Positions 8,288 to 18,433 of a DNA stretch of 64,000 bases are shown piece after piece; within the stretch, counting starts at the first letter, position 1; each line of letters begins with the position of its first letter. The DNA is from Shewanella saliphila (GTDB taxonomy: Bacteria; Pseudomonadota; Gammaproteobacteria; Enterobacterales; Shewanellaceae). Position numbers and translations under genes: made by a program. The stretch lies in assembly GCF_014648295.1 (NCBI RefSeq), contig NZ_BMQV01000008.1, forward strand, positions 1-64,000, given 5' to 3'. The notes beneath the pieces are model-generated. The model made no database searches and had not been told where the DNA came from. It saw nothing but the letters and a program-made list of their open reading frames with translations.

Positions 8288-8301
8288 TTGACGTAGGTCA
8301 A
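8288..8301. promoter_or_regulatory. TTGAC-N4-GTCAA palindrome, CRP/FNR-family-like
   Basis: TTGACGTAGGTCAA lies between the divergent Cys-rich gene (start 8220) and the kinase-like gene (start 8393). It has the architecture of an FNR/DNR-type site, with C/G in place of the T/A at the inner position. Which regulator binds is not known. Confidence 0.35.
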
Positions 8302-8392
8302 GGTTTACATATCGTATTTTTTTAGATAGGAAGCACTTGCCGCACGAGGGGTAATCAAGGTTTAATGGAGAGATAATTAAAAAGGGGTTACC

Positions 8393-10219
8393 TTGCAAAC
8401 ACCAGAGCTACAGCACTTTTACATTAACGAAGAGCAGTCTATTTACTTACTGAGTGCCAATGATGCGCGCAAGCATAAAGCGTGGGTTCGCTTGTGTAAG
8501 CAGCAGCTCAGTAAGCTGGGATATCAGCAAATCGAATTTATTGGTAAAGGGGCTTATGGGTTTGTATTTGCCGGCATTAACGAATACGGTCAGTCTCATG
8601 TGTTTAAGTTTTCACGAGTTAACTTACCGCAAAGTGTTCAAGATAGACTCGAAGAAGAAGCCTATATGCTCAGCCAGGTTAAACACCCCAATGTGCCCAG
8701 CGCCATCAAGTTTGAGCGTGTCGGCAAGCAAGGTATTCTCGTTATGGAGCGAGCGCACGGTGAAGATTTAGATAAAATCTGCCTGCGTATAGGCGCATTA
8801 CCGCCGGTGATGGTGGTGAGCATTGCAAGGCAATTAGCCAATATTTTGTATTATTTACGCAAAGGCAAACCGCTGGTACACGGCGATATTAAGCCATCAA
8901 ATTTAGTGTATGACATCGAAACAGACAAACTGTCGTTAATCGATTGGGGCTCGGCAGTTTTTGCCCAGCGCGATGAACATAACCGTGCGGTAGATGATAA
9001 TGTCATGTCATTGTTATCCAGCGACCAACAACACACCAATGCACGCATGGGCGATGTGTATTTTATTGGTGAAGAACAACTCAGTGGCGCATTATCAACC
9101 CCAAGGTTTGACGAGCAAGGTGCCGCTGCAACCTTATATGCATTAGCCTCAGGGCAAATCAGTCGTTTTGGCACTAAAGTGATTCCGGCCACCAGCATAG
9201 GTTTACCCATCGAACTTGCCAAAACTCTGGATGCAATGCTGGGCGATGACGAAGCGCTGCGTAAACTGGCTGGAGACTACTTTTTAACAAGCTTTCGTCA
9301 CAGCTATCGCATGCATCTGCCTATTTTACCTGAACCGCCATTGGTTCCCGACATACCACTGTGGGCGCAACCTCGTTCAAAAACAGTTGAGACAGTCAGT
9401 TACAGCTCACGTAAATCATTTTTAAAAGAGCACAATAGCCAAGACCCTGTTGCCAAAATGGACGACGTACAACTCGAAAAGTATTATCGCAACTTTATGG
9501 TGGGCATGGCAGATACCGAAAAGGGCTTTATTGCCGCACTCAGTCGGCTGGCACAATACCCAATTGTGGGCGGCCTGGTGATCCACTGGCAAGAAACCGG
9601 GGTGTTTATCGACTCAAACCTGGCCTTTTACGACCCAGATTGTAAAGCACCATTAACCCTAGCGGTGAATAACATGGTGACAATGGCTCGGGGAATTAAA
9701 CGCATTGGGGTATTTAAAGCCTGTTTTTTTAACGCCAAAGACACCTTGCATTTAGAGCGGAAAAGTACCGAACATGAATACACCATCACCGGGGAGTTAC
9801 AGTTACCATTTGAAGTCGGCGATGTGCCAACCTTAGAAGATAAATCTAGGCTTCATTCATATTTTGAAGATGGTAAAGATCCTGAAGAAAACCTCGAATT
9901 ACCGCCGGAGATTATGACCGAATTGGCCGGCCTTAACCAAATTCACCACACGGGTTGTATTATTTTTGAAGCACTGCCTAACCATCTAAAAATTCACAGT
10001 TATTTACGACTATTAAACCCACGAAAACAAGCGGCGTTTCGTGCATGCCTAGACCGAATTATTGCCCATGTGAATAAGATTCAGGGACACGGCATTGCAG
10101 GCTTTATGAAGCTACCTTATCGAAATACCCGTCAATTTAGCCATTTAGATCGCAAAGCCGATCGCTTTTACCCTAAAAACCCCAAAGCCTTTGATCAACA
10201 CCAGCAATCACAACCATAA
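8393..10219 (+). CDS. Serine/threonine protein kinase-like protein with uncharacterised C-terminal half
   Basis: A 608-residue cytosolic protein. Residues about 45-300 form a eukaryotic-like kinase domain. The glycine loop is GKGAYG (51-56), the ATP lysine is probably K72 in VFKFSRV, the catalytic loop is HGDIKPSN (163-170) and the metal-binding motif is DWG (184-186, in place of DFG). The key residues are present, so activity is plausible. Residues about 330-600 match nothing I recognise and have no membrane segment. TTG is taken as start because AAAAGGGG precedes it and no in-frame ATG occurs nearby. The gene stands alone, with no phosphatase or FHA partner nearby. Confidence 0.82.
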   Translation: MQTPELQHFYINEEQSIYLLSANDARKHKAWVRLCKQQLSKLGYQQIEFIGKGAYGFVFAGINEYGQSHVFKFSRVNLPQSVQDRLEEEAYMLSQVKHPNVPSAIKFERVGKQGILVMERAHGEDLDKICLRIGALPPVMVVSIARQLANILYYLRKGKPLVHGDIKPSNLVYDIETDKLSLIDWGSAVFAQRDEHNRAVDDNVMSLLSSDQQHTNARMGDVYFIGEEQLSGALSTPRFDEQGAAATLYALASGQISRFGTKVIPATSIGLPIELAKTLDAMLGDDEALRKLAGDYFLTSFRHSYRMHLPILPEPPLVPDIPLWAQPRSKTVETVSYSSRKSFLKEHNSQDPVAKMDDVQLEKYYRNFMVGMADTEKGFIAALSRLAQYPIVGGLVIHWQETGVFIDSNLAFYDPDCKAPLTLAVNNMVTMARGIKRIGVFKACFFNAKDTLHLERKSTEHEYTITGELQLPFEVGDVPTLEDKSRLHSYFEDGKDPEENLELPPEIMTELAGLNQIHHTGCIIFEALPNHLKIHSYLRLLNPRKQAAFRACLDRIIAHVNKIQGHGIAGFMKLPYRNTRQFSHLDRKADRFYPKNPKAFDQHQQSQP

Positions 10220-10247
10220 AAAACGCGACCATTAGGATCGCGTTTTA
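10217..10247. terminator. Terminator between the kinase-like and metalloprotease genes
   Basis: AAAAAACGCGA, loop CCATTAGGA, TCGCGTTTT. It sits between convergent genes. The T tract on the plus strand is short (four), while the minus strand has six. Confidence 0.7.
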
Positions 10248-10280
10248 TCTCTATTTTTAACTTAAGACTATCGCTACAGA

Positions 10281-12677
10281 CTAAATCGGCGACCCCGGTG
10301 GCATGGCCACAGGCTTGCTAATCAAGGTAAACTCTGGCTGCTCTAAGCCTTTGACAATGCCTTTGTATAGCCAGTCGTAATGGGCTGATTGATAGTCACT
10401 ACCGCGGTTACTGCGTCGTTTTAACTGTTTCACAATATAGTCAAAACGGGCGACTAACTGGGCTTTGACTTCAGGGGCAGTCTTTTCATCATGATATGCC
10501 GCTAACATGGCATCAACCACCACAGTATTGACACGCATTTGGATTGCCAGCTCAGAACCATTAGGCAAATCTTGATATAAACTGGCCGCCGCAAGTTTAT
10601 CGATAAGTTTAACCACCGACAGCTGCGTGCTATCTTCCATATAAGCCTGATTAACACGATTTAGACGCTCGGGCGTTAATATTACACTGACAATATGGCG
10701 ACTTAACATTTCGGCCATGGTGGCCGGGTCGCTCACCACGCCAAGGTTTGAGCCAAAGCTTTCGCGGGTTTTGCGGTAATTACCAGCTTTGGGCACCAAC
10801 GCCTGCACCACGTTGGTGGGGATAACCAAACTACGGCTTTGCAAGCTGTTAAGCAGTGTATCTAAAGCGGCAAGTTGCATTTTAGGAGGTACATAACTCC
10901 AACGCACTCCTGAGCCCACTTGTTGATAGCTATAATCAGCACCACCAATCCATTTTGCTGCGGCTTCTATTTGATAACGCGTCAGTAAATAAATAGGCAC
11001 AAATACATCAGCAAGCTCCCCTTTAGGATCACCGGCCAATAACGCATCTGAATTAAACTCAGTAATGGCTTTAAGACGCACGGTTTCTAGGCGCTGTAAT
11101 TCAGCAACGGCATCGTTACCTCTATCCCATAAACTTGCGTAAGCATGGCTTGCACTTGCTTGACGCGAGTCTGCCTCGCCAATATAACGAAAACCACTCT
11201 CTAAAGTGGATGCTAATAAACTGTCCATTTGGGAAGGCGAGCCATAACCATAGGCAATGGTGTATTTGTCCCATTCGCCAATGCCTTCACGGTAAGGCTG
11301 GCTAATATCAATCTGGTCACCTTCAATGCTGGCGTAAGGATGAGGATAATCCATTACAGAAGCGTTGCTATTGGTTGATGCGGCAAAGTTATGATCTAAG
11401 CCAAGCGTGTGGCCAATCTCATGTGCTGCCAGCTGCCGAATGCGAGCCAGCGATAATGCCATTGCGGCCTCACTGGCGGCTTGACGGTCAGGCCAACCTG
11501 CGGTTAATCCTCGGGCTATAAGATGATCTTGGCGCACTCGTAAGCTGCCTAGCGTCACATTGCCTTTAATGATTTCTCCAGTGCGAGGATCGGTCACAGC
11601 TGCGCCATATGACCAGCCCCGAGTTGCACGATGCACCCATTGGATCATGTTATAACGCACATCTTGCGGATCTGCGCCTTCTGGCAATAATTCCACTTTA
11701 AAACCATCAATAAAACCAGCTGCAGTAAATGCATCTTGCCACCAACGTGCTCCCGCTAATAACGCACCACGGATAGGCTCAGGTACGCCTGGGTCGACGT
11801 AGTACACAATCGGTTCAACAACTTGGCTAGGTGCATCTCCAGGGGTGACTTTTTGTAAACGGTGTTTACGTAAGTGACGTTGTACGTGAGGTTGGTCAAC
11901 TGCGGCAGAATAATCGATATATTGATCCGACAGATAACCGCTCATTGGGTGATAGTTACGAGGTTCAAACCCCTCATCTGGAAGTTGCACAAATGAATAA
12001 CGTAAACGCACAGATAAAAACTTTGCATCGGGAGTCACTTCGGCAACCTGTTTGCCTGCCTTGCTGGTGTTAAAGGTTAAATTAACGTCGACATCGGCAT
12101 TGCGCTCAAACGATTTAATCCCTTCAGGTAAAATAACTGAGCGCTCTGGATCTAAATGATATTGGCCTTGTTTTCTGGCTTCAAGCACGTCGGCAACACC
12201 GTGTAAATCATTAATCACTAGGTCATTAATGGCTACGATGGCTTTTTTGCCTTCAACTAACTTGCCGCGCCATAAAATGGACTCAGCAAAGGCTTGAGTA
12301 ACGGCTTGTTGTTCAGCAAAATTATCGCTTGAGGCACGATAATCGGTATTAAGCTGTTTGAGGATTAAATAAGGCCCATGTTGCTCAAACTGCACCATGC
12401 GTGTCCGTCCTAATTGGCCTCGGTCTAACCCAATATCATTAGAACCCACACCATGGGGTAAGCTGGTAAGCATTAAAAAAGGCTGATTGAGTTTGTTGGC
12501 CTCAAGATACAACTGACCCGCTTTGGCATCATAAAACAGGTTAATAAAACCTTCGGCGGTTTGTGCCTGCTTGATAATTTTTTGCGCTGGATCGCTAGCG
12601 GCAACCGCAACGTCTGAAAGGAATGTTGCTGGCGCGATAGCCAGCAAAAGTGCCAATGGAATACTGCGGCGGATCAT
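10281..12677 (-). CDS. Secreted zinc metalloprotease (DUF5117/DUF4953-type)
   Basis: A 798-residue protein with a signal peptide (RRSIPLALLLAIAPATF..., cleavage near AVAAS). The zinc site HEIGHTLGLDHNF is at about 419-431, the extended HEXXHXXGXXH metzincin motif. Upstream lie a DUF5117-like region (RSVILPEGIKSF, VRLRYSFVQLP) and YIDYSAAVDQPHVQRH. After the zinc site MDYPHPYAS supplies a Met-turn-like MDYP. The family is periplasmic or exported with unknown substrates. The start has GGGAG eight bases upstream. It is probably a single gene. Confidence 0.85.
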   Translation of the reverse strand: MIRRSIPLALLLAIAPATFLSDVAVAASDPAQKIIKQAQTAEGFINLFYDAKAGQLYLEANKLNQPFLMLTSLPHGVGSNDIGLDRGQLGRTRMVQFEQHGPYLILKQLNTDYRASSDNFAEQQAVTQAFAESILWRGKLVEGKKAIVAINDLVINDLHGVADVLEARKQGQYHLDPERSVILPEGIKSFERNADVDVNLTFNTSKAGKQVAEVTPDAKFLSVRLRYSFVQLPDEGFEPRNYHPMSGYLSDQYIDYSAAVDQPHVQRHLRKHRLQKVTPGDAPSQVVEPIVYYVDPGVPEPIRGALLAGARWWQDAFTAAGFIDGFKVELLPEGADPQDVRYNMIQWVHRATRGWSYGAAVTDPRTGEIIKGNVTLGSLRVRQDHLIARGLTAGWPDRQAASEAAMALSLARIRQLAAHEIGHTLGLDHNFAASTNSNASVMDYPHPYASIEGDQIDISQPYREGIGEWDKYTIAYGYGSPSQMDSLLASTLESGFRYIGEADSRQASASHAYASLWDRGNDAVAELQRLETVRLKAITEFNSDALLAGDPKGELADVFVPIYLLTRYQIEAAAKWIGGADYSYQQVGSGVRWSYVPPKMQLAALDTLLNSLQSRSLVIPTNVVQALVPKAGNYRKTRESFGSNLGVVSDPATMAEMLSRHIVSVILTPERLNRVNQAYMEDSTQLSVVKLIDKLAAASLYQDLPNGSELAIQMRVNTVVVDAMLAAYHDEKTAPEVKAQLVARFDYIVKQLKRRSNRGSDYQSAHYDWLYKGIVKGLEQPEFTLISKPVAMPPGSPI

Positions 12678-12726
12678 AAATTATCTCCCTGTCGTGTTTA
12701 TCCTGCTTTCATTAATATCAGTGTTT

Positions 12727-15700
12727 TTAATCGTTTTTATGACTATTTTTGTAAGCTATCCAATGCGATAACGTTTCAAACAACTCTGTTAATACAATAG
12801 GTTTAGTAATGTGTGCATTCATACCTGCACCAAGGCTTTTTTCGCGGTCACCCGACATAGCATGGGCGGTCATCGCGATAATAGGCATTTGCTCTTTGGT
12901 ATAACGTTTACGCAGCTCTATTGAAGCGGTTAACCCGTCCATCACCGGCATTTGAATATCCATCAATACCGCATCAAACGACTGAGAATCTATCACATCA
13001 AGCGCAACCTGACCGTTATCGGCAATCACCACCTCATAACCTGCGCTTTTAAGCAGTTCAGAGGCTACTTGTTGGTTAATAAAGTTATCTTCAACTAATA
13101 AAATTAATCCAGACTCTTTACTAGGCTCGTCTGCTTCAGCCACTGGCATAGCATTGAGTTTAGGCTCTTTAGCAAAGGCACTGATAATTTCATCAAATAA
13201 ATCAGAGGCTTTAAATGGTTTTTGTAACACTGCATACACAGTATCTTTAGCCAGTTCTGCATCTAAAGGTTCAGCAGAATACGCCGTCATCAAGATAATA
13301 ATCGGACGCTTGGCTATTTCACCTTTACTGACCATATCATCTAATGCGCTAATCACCTCGCTGCCATTCATTTCTGGCATCATCCAGTCAAGCAGCAACA
13401 AATCAATGGGCTTTTTACGTAAAATATCTAAGGCTTTTTGCCCACTGTTTGCGGTATCAACACCAAAGCTAAAATCTTTCATTAACGCAGAATACATCTG
13501 TAATGCACTTGGATTGTCATCCACCACCAAGGTCATAAGATTATTTAATTGCTCTGGCACCACTAATGGTTCGATAACCTGCTCTTCAGCAATTTCAAAA
13601 CTGATGTTAAAGCTAAAGGTACTGCCGACATTCATTTCTGACTCGACCTGCATGGTGCCACCCATCATTGACACCAAATGCTTACTGATTGATAACCCTA
13701 ACCCTGTGCCGCCATATTTACGAGTGGTGGAACCGTCGGCTTGTGAAAATGCATCAAATAACATGGCTTGCTGATCTTTACTGATCCCAATACCGGTATC
13801 ACGCACCCAAAACTTCATGGTAATACGGTTATCACGCTTGGCGATGTCTTCGCAGCCCAGTTCAACTTCACCGTTTTGAGTAAATTTAACGGCATTAGAC
13901 AATAAGTTAACCAATACCTGACCTAAACGCAGTGGGTCGCCATTTAAAATAAGCCCTGCCGTTACTGGAGCATAAAGTAATAGTTCGACGCCCTTTTCTT
14001 GTGCTTTTATCGCATTGATATCAATAACATGGTCGAGAACTTCATCAAGTGGGAACGCCACACGTTCTAACTCTAATTTACCGGCTTCAATCTTCGAGAA
14101 GTCTAAAATGTCGTTAATAATCCGCAGCAATGACTGCGCCGAGAATCCAGCTTTATTAAGATAGTCTTGTTGTTGAGGGGTCAAATTTGTACGCTGCGCT
14201 AATTGCACCATACCAATAATGGCATTCATTGGCGTACGAATTTCATGGCTCATATTCGCCAAAAATTCACTCTTATACATATTGGCTAATTCAGCATCTT
14301 GCTTGGCTTCTAACAAGGCAACTTCGTTACTTTTTTGTTTGGTAATATCTTTGTGAGTACCCAACATACGCTTACTGCGGCCGCTATCTGTAAATTCGAC
14401 CGCACGCCCACGTGATAACACCCAATAATATTGCTTATTTTTACCCAGTATTCTGAATTCAATTTCATATGTGCCTTTTGGGTTTTCCACATAGTTATTA
14501 CGGTATTGTTGTACTCGCTCACGATCGTCGGGATGACAAAGCTGATCAATCGAAGCTAATAATGGCGGAAACTCATGTGCTTGGTAGCCAAGCATCGAGT
14601 AAAACGCTGGGTTACAAATAATTTGTTCTGAATCGATATACCAATCCCACAATCCATCTTCTACCGCGTCCATCGCCAAATGATAGCGTTGCTCTGACAT
14701 ACGCAGTTGCTCTGCGGCATCGTATTCTTTGGTAATGTCACGCCATACTGAAATTAACCCGAGCAAATCGCCACGGCGGTTGTAAAACGGTAACTTAAAG
14801 GTGTCGAGTAATACCGGTTTGCCTTCAATATTAACCCGCTCTTGGTAACGTAATGAGTGCTGCTGTGCGAGCACTTTTTTGTCTTCTTCACCAATACGTT
14901 CCCCCTGTTCTGGGCTCACCACTTCAGAAGACGTTAAACCAATAATTTCGTTTTCACTGTAACCAAGCATGCGCTCTGCTGATTTATTACAGCCTAAGTA
15001 TTTACCTTCTTTGTCTTTAAACACAATGGCTTCTGGGATCGAGTCAATGAGCGATCGCAGTAAAGCATATTCACGTTCACGCCGCTCGGTGGTTTCGCGT
15101 AAACGTTGAGTACGCCGAGCAACTAAGTTATCTAAGCGTTTATTTTGCTCAGCTAGGTGATGCGTATATTGGCGGTTTTCTTCAAAAATACGGCTTACCA
15201 GGGCAAACCAAGGCTCCCAACCGTGAGTGATTTTTTCAGGCGGGCGAATAGGCTCTTGCGAACAGGCTTCAAGGTGAGTTAATAATCGCGATGCTGGGCT
15301 CACAAACGCCCGGCGAGTTTGCCAATGCACAATGGTTACCAGCAACGACAATGCTAATACCACCAGTAAAAAGCTCAGTTGCAACTTGTCCCATGAGTCT
15401 TTAAATAAATCATCTTCATCTTGTAAATACAGCAAGCGCCATGGCGCATTATGTAAGGCGACAGAGTGAATGTAGTAACCATTACGAATGATCCCTTCGT
15501 GGGCATCAAACAATTCAGATTCAGATAAAGAGTGCAGCGCCGCCGGAATACGTTGGCTGATGTGGAACACCTTGTTCATTTCATTGGAATCAAAATCACT
15601 GTGCGACAAAATATTGTTTTGTTGGTCCAGCAAAATAACTGTACCAGGCATTTTAAAATAGGTGCGAATTTGCTTATCTAATGACGACAAGGTCATGTCG

Positions 15701-16437
15701 AGGTTAATTGAACCTAAAAAATCATCCTGTAAATATACCGGTAAGCCTAAGGTGGTAATTAACCCTTGATGGGCCGAATCGATGTAAGCTTCGCTCCAAA
15801 ACACGCTGCGCTGTGGGTTCATCGAAGGTGTAGAAAGTTGGAATTGTTTTTTGTTGAGTAGCTCATCTCTAAAGCGCAGGTCATTATTTTCCCAAGGGTA
15901 AAATGACATCATCCGCCGTTTTGAAATATAGTAAATTGACGAGGCTTTTGGCGCGGCTTCTTTCGCTACCGGAAACGATAACGACAGTTCAAACAGCATT
16001 TCAAGTTCTTGATAAAAGCTCTCAGAGCGCTCATTAAGCGACCCTGCACCGGTAATTCGGCCCATATTGGTAAAAGGCACATCACTTTTTCCGTAATTGG
16101 GCTCTAGGGTAAAAAATTGGCCATCTGCGTTGAACTTTTCATATTGTGGCAGCCTGTCTTTACGTACAAACTCACCAAGGCGTAGATGATCAACCGCCAC
16201 ATCTCGCAAACTCTTAACCGCTCGAATACTCGACTCAAGCAATAAGTCGATTTGCAACACATGCCGAGCAACTTGTTCTTCTCGTTGATAAATTTGTTGT
16301 TCTTTTTGGCGTTCAAACATCATTCCGGCCGACAACAAGGCCATGACAATCACCCCAATATAAGTGTAAAACACCGCTTGGTTATAATTGCGTTGAATGG
16401 GAGATTTTAGTTGTAAATCTGGCTCAGTCGGTTTCAT
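12727..16437 (-). CDS. Hybrid sensor histidine kinase with Cache-type sensor, two PAS and two receiver domains
   Basis: A membrane-bound hybrid kinase of 1236 residues. It has TM1 (about 18-40), a periplasmic Cache-like sensor (40-345), TM2 (about 355-375) and two PAS domains (ALLRSLIDSIPEAIVFKDKEGK; YHLAMDAVEDGLWDWY). These are followed by HisKA with phospho-His in NMSHEIRTPMNAIIG, HATPase (LLSNAVKFT, GTGLGLSISKHL), REC1 (LLLDWMMPEMNG) and REC2 (AVLMDIQMPVMDG). It has no C-terminal Hpt, so it must pass phosphate to a separate Hpt protein or act internally. The start at 16437 is preferred over an upstream TTG because AAGGG lies six bases before it. The signal is unknown, and no response regulator is adjacent. 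Confidence 0.92.
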   Translation of the reverse strand: MKPTEPDLQLKSPIQRNYNQAVFYTYIGVIVMALLSAGMMFERQKEQQIYQREEQVARHVLQIDLLLESSIRAVKSLRDVAVDHLRLGEFVRKDRLPQYEKFNADGQFFTLEPNYGKSDVPFTNMGRITGAGSLNERSESFYQELEMLFELSLSFPVAKEAAPKASSIYYISKRRMMSFYPWENNDLRFRDELLNKKQFQLSTPSMNPQRSVFWSEAYIDSAHQGLITTLGLPVYLQDDFLGSINLDMTLSSLDKQIRTYFKMPGTVILLDQQNNILSHSDFDSNEMNKVFHISQRIPAALHSLSESELFDAHEGIIRNGYYIHSVALHNAPWRLLYLQDEDDLFKDSWDKLQLSFLLVVLALSLLVTIVHWQTRRAFVSPASRLLTHLEACSQEPIRPPEKITHGWEPWFALVSRIFEENRQYTHHLAEQNKRLDNLVARRTQRLRETTERREREYALLRSLIDSIPEAIVFKDKEGKYLGCNKSAERMLGYSENEIIGLTSSEVVSPEQGERIGEEDKKVLAQQHSLRYQERVNIEGKPVLLDTFKLPFYNRRGDLLGLISVWRDITKEYDAAEQLRMSEQRYHLAMDAVEDGLWDWYIDSEQIICNPAFYSMLGYQAHEFPPLLASIDQLCHPDDRERVQQYRNNYVENPKGTYEIEFRILGKNKQYYWVLSRGRAVEFTDSGRSKRMLGTHKDITKQKSNEVALLEAKQDAELANMYKSEFLANMSHEIRTPMNAIIGMVQLAQRTNLTPQQQDYLNKAGFSAQSLLRIINDILDFSKIEAGKLELERVAFPLDEVLDHVIDINAIKAQEKGVELLLYAPVTAGLILNGDPLRLGQVLVNLLSNAVKFTQNGEVELGCEDIAKRDNRITMKFWVRDTGIGISKDQQAMLFDAFSQADGSTTRKYGGTGLGLSISKHLVSMMGGTMQVESEMNVGSTFSFNISFEIAEEQVIEPLVVPEQLNNLMTLVVDDNPSALQMYSALMKDFSFGVDTANSGQKALDILRKKPIDLLLLDWMMPEMNGSEVISALDDMVSKGEIAKRPIIILMTAYSAEPLDAELAKDTVYAVLQKPFKASDLFDEIISAFAKEPKLNAMPVAEADEPSKESGLILLVEDNFINQQVASELLKSAGYEVVIADNGQVALDVIDSQSFDAVLMDIQMPVMDGLTASIELRKRYTKEQMPIIAMTAHAMSGDREKSLGAGMNAHITKPIVLTELFETLSHWIAYKNSHKND

Positions 16438-16619
16438 TAACAACCCTTGATACAGCGGAAAATAACGCGCTGGCAAACGAATAACACCAAAAAATAGGCA
16501 ATAAAAAAACGAATGATTATGATATCAGGAAGATAAGCTCAAGCACATGTAATAATGATCGATTAGCGACTTGTCCAACCTCAAAAACAGCTCTGTAATC
16601 AGAGAATAAAATACAGATA

Positions 16620-16652
16620 TAAAAAATAAGGTCACCTAGGCAACCTTATTTG
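16620..16652 (-). terminator. Terminator of the PhoH/PIN ATPase gene
   Basis: On the minus strand AAATAAGGT, loop region TGCCTAGGTG, ACCTTATTT followed by further T residues. It lies about 35 bp past the stop. Confidence 0.75.
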
Positions 16653-16687
16653 TTTACTGCTCAATGAATAAACCAAGGCGAAGCAGA

Positions 16688-18082
16688 CTACAAATGCTCT
16701 TCCGCAAACTCCGCTAAGCGCGAACGAACCACGCCATTTAAGTAAATATTAGCACTGCCCTCAAAGTCTTTAAAACGCTCTACCATGTAAGTTAATCCCG
16801 AGGTCACAGCGGTTAGATAGGTCGAGTCAATTTGCGCTAAGTTACCGCTACAAATCAGCTTAGTCCCCTCACCCATTCGGGTTATCATGGTTTTAATTTG
16901 TGAGGCCGTCAGGTTTTGACACTCATCTAAAATCACCACGGAGTTTTGAATCGAACGCCCGCGCATAAAGTTTATCGACTTAAACTGAATGTTGGCTTTT
17001 TCCATAATGTAATTAACGCTGCCAGTGGGATTAACATCGTTTTTATGGAGCACTTCAAGCGTGTCAGTAATCGCCGCTAACCAAGGTGCCATTTTCTCTT
17101 CTTCTGTACCGGGTAAAAAACCAATGGACTCGGCAATCTCTGGGGTATTACGCGTAACAATCACCTTGTCGTACATTTTGCGCTCAACCACTAATTCTAA
17201 TGCGGCCGCCATGGCGAGTAAGGTTTTGCCACAGCCCGCAGGCCCGGTGAGAATAATCAACTCAATATCGGGGTCGAGCAGCGCATCAAGTGCCATTCCC
17301 TGATATATGTTTTTAGGTTTAACGCCCCATGCCTCATGGTGCATTAAACGATCACGGCCACGGTCAATGATCTCAAGATGCTTGGTGGTTTTGCTGGCCA
17401 CTCTGGCGCAAAAATCTGAACCGTCATCAATTAAATACTCATTAAGGTAAAAGTTTTCACCACCTAAGTGATCAATCGGCACCTGATGCACAGTATGCCT
17501 GCCCTTACGGTCTGTCGACACTTTGTCGACATTTTGCCAAAAGTCACCCGGAAACTGATAAAAACCTTTGGTTAAAAAACGAATATCATCAATAAGTTGA
17601 TCAGTGCGATAATCTTCAACGAGCTCAATACCGGCTCCTTTAGCCTTTAAGCGCATATTAATGTCTTTAGTGACAAGGACTACGGTGCGTGGAGAGTGAA
17701 TTTTTTGTAAATGCAGTGCGGTATTGATGATGCGGTTATCGTTATTGTCACCGGGAAGTGAGCCGATAATAAATTCAATTTGATGGTCAGGAAATATGGA
17801 TAAATGGCCAGAGACTTCTGTGTGTTCTTCGCGGGTGGGTAATGCAACGCCTTTTAAAATTTGCTCCGGGGTCGTCGGGCCGCCAAGAATATCCTCCAAT
17901 GCTCGTATGGCGACTCGAGCATCGCGACTCACATCGCGCTTTCGATCCTTAATACTGTCAAGTTCCTCTAACACAGTCATCGGGATAATTACGTCATGTT
18001 CTTTAAACGAATATATCGCTAAAGGTTCATGCAGTAACACGTTGGTATCCAGTACAAACAACTTTTTGTCGTTTAGTTCCAT
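16688..18082 (-). CDS. PIN-domain PhoH-family ATPase (PhoH2/YlaK type)
   Basis: A 464-residue two-domain protein. An N-terminal PIN RNase domain (KLFVLDTNVLLHEP, with acidic residues DSIKDRKRDVSRDARV) is fused to a PhoH ATPase (Walker A GPAGCGKTLLAMA near 275; VVILDECQNLT Walker B). PhoH2 proteins are proposed RNA helicase/RNases. The start follows GGAGGCGCC closely. It diverges from rapA across about 350 bp. The family assignment is solid. The biological role is poorly known, and the historical link to phosphate starvation comes only from the family name. Confidence 0.93.
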   Translation of the reverse strand: MELNDKKLFVLDTNVLLHEPLAIYSFKEHDVIIPMTVLEELDSIKDRKRDVSRDARVAIRALEDILGGPTTPEQILKGVALPTREEHTEVSGHLSIFPDHQIEFIIGSLPGDNNDNRIINTALHLQKIHSPRTVVLVTKDINMRLKAKGAGIELVEDYRTDQLIDDIRFLTKGFYQFPGDFWQNVDKVSTDRKGRHTVHQVPIDHLGGENFYLNEYLIDDGSDFCARVASKTTKHLEIIDRGRDRLMHHEAWGVKPKNIYQGMALDALLDPDIELIILTGPAGCGKTLLAMAAALELVVERKMYDKVIVTRNTPEIAESIGFLPGTEEEKMAPWLAAITDTLEVLHKNDVNPTGSVNYIMEKANIQFKSINFMRGRSIQNSVVILDECQNLTASQIKTMITRMGEGTKLICSGNLAQIDSTYLTAVTSGLTYMVERFKDFEGSANIYLNGVVRSRLAEFAEEHL

Positions 18083-18433
18083 GGCGCCTCCAGTGTGCTC
18101 TCAATCAATTGATTTCAATGTATCGACTTAAACGCTTAACATAAAAGGATAATTTACTTCATTATTGAAAACAGGCAGTCATCTTTAGCATCCGACTCAC
18201 CTAAAATCACTATGACATTGGCTGCCCAATAACTCAATAAAATATTCACGCCTTATTACTCGTAAAAGGTTAACAGCCCCTAAACACTATGACGTCAATG
18301 TGACACTGAAATGTCAACTTGCACTAAAAACAACCAACTGGTAGATAAATCAATGCTAGAATTTCAATCTGGATGGGATTGGTTTAACATACGCCCCCTT
18401 TTTGTTTCCCCCGCTTCAAATAGAGAATAAAAG
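18083..18433. promoter_or_regulatory. Divergent promoter region between the PhoH-type gene and rapA
   Basis: 351 bp without a credible ORF. It contains an ATCAATTGAT palindrome (about 18104) close to the PhoH-type gene start. I cannot assign promoters with confidence and see no known operator. Confidence 0.3.

Noticed and set aside
8213..8398. 61-residue open frame on the minus strand
   Set aside because: It overlaps the Cys-rich gene start and the divergent promoter, with no ribosome-binding site and no family resemblance.
13154..13774. 206-codon open frame antisense to the hybrid kinase gene
   Set aside because: It is a shadow of the conserved HATPase/REC coding sequence on the other strand, with low-complexity Ser-rich translation.
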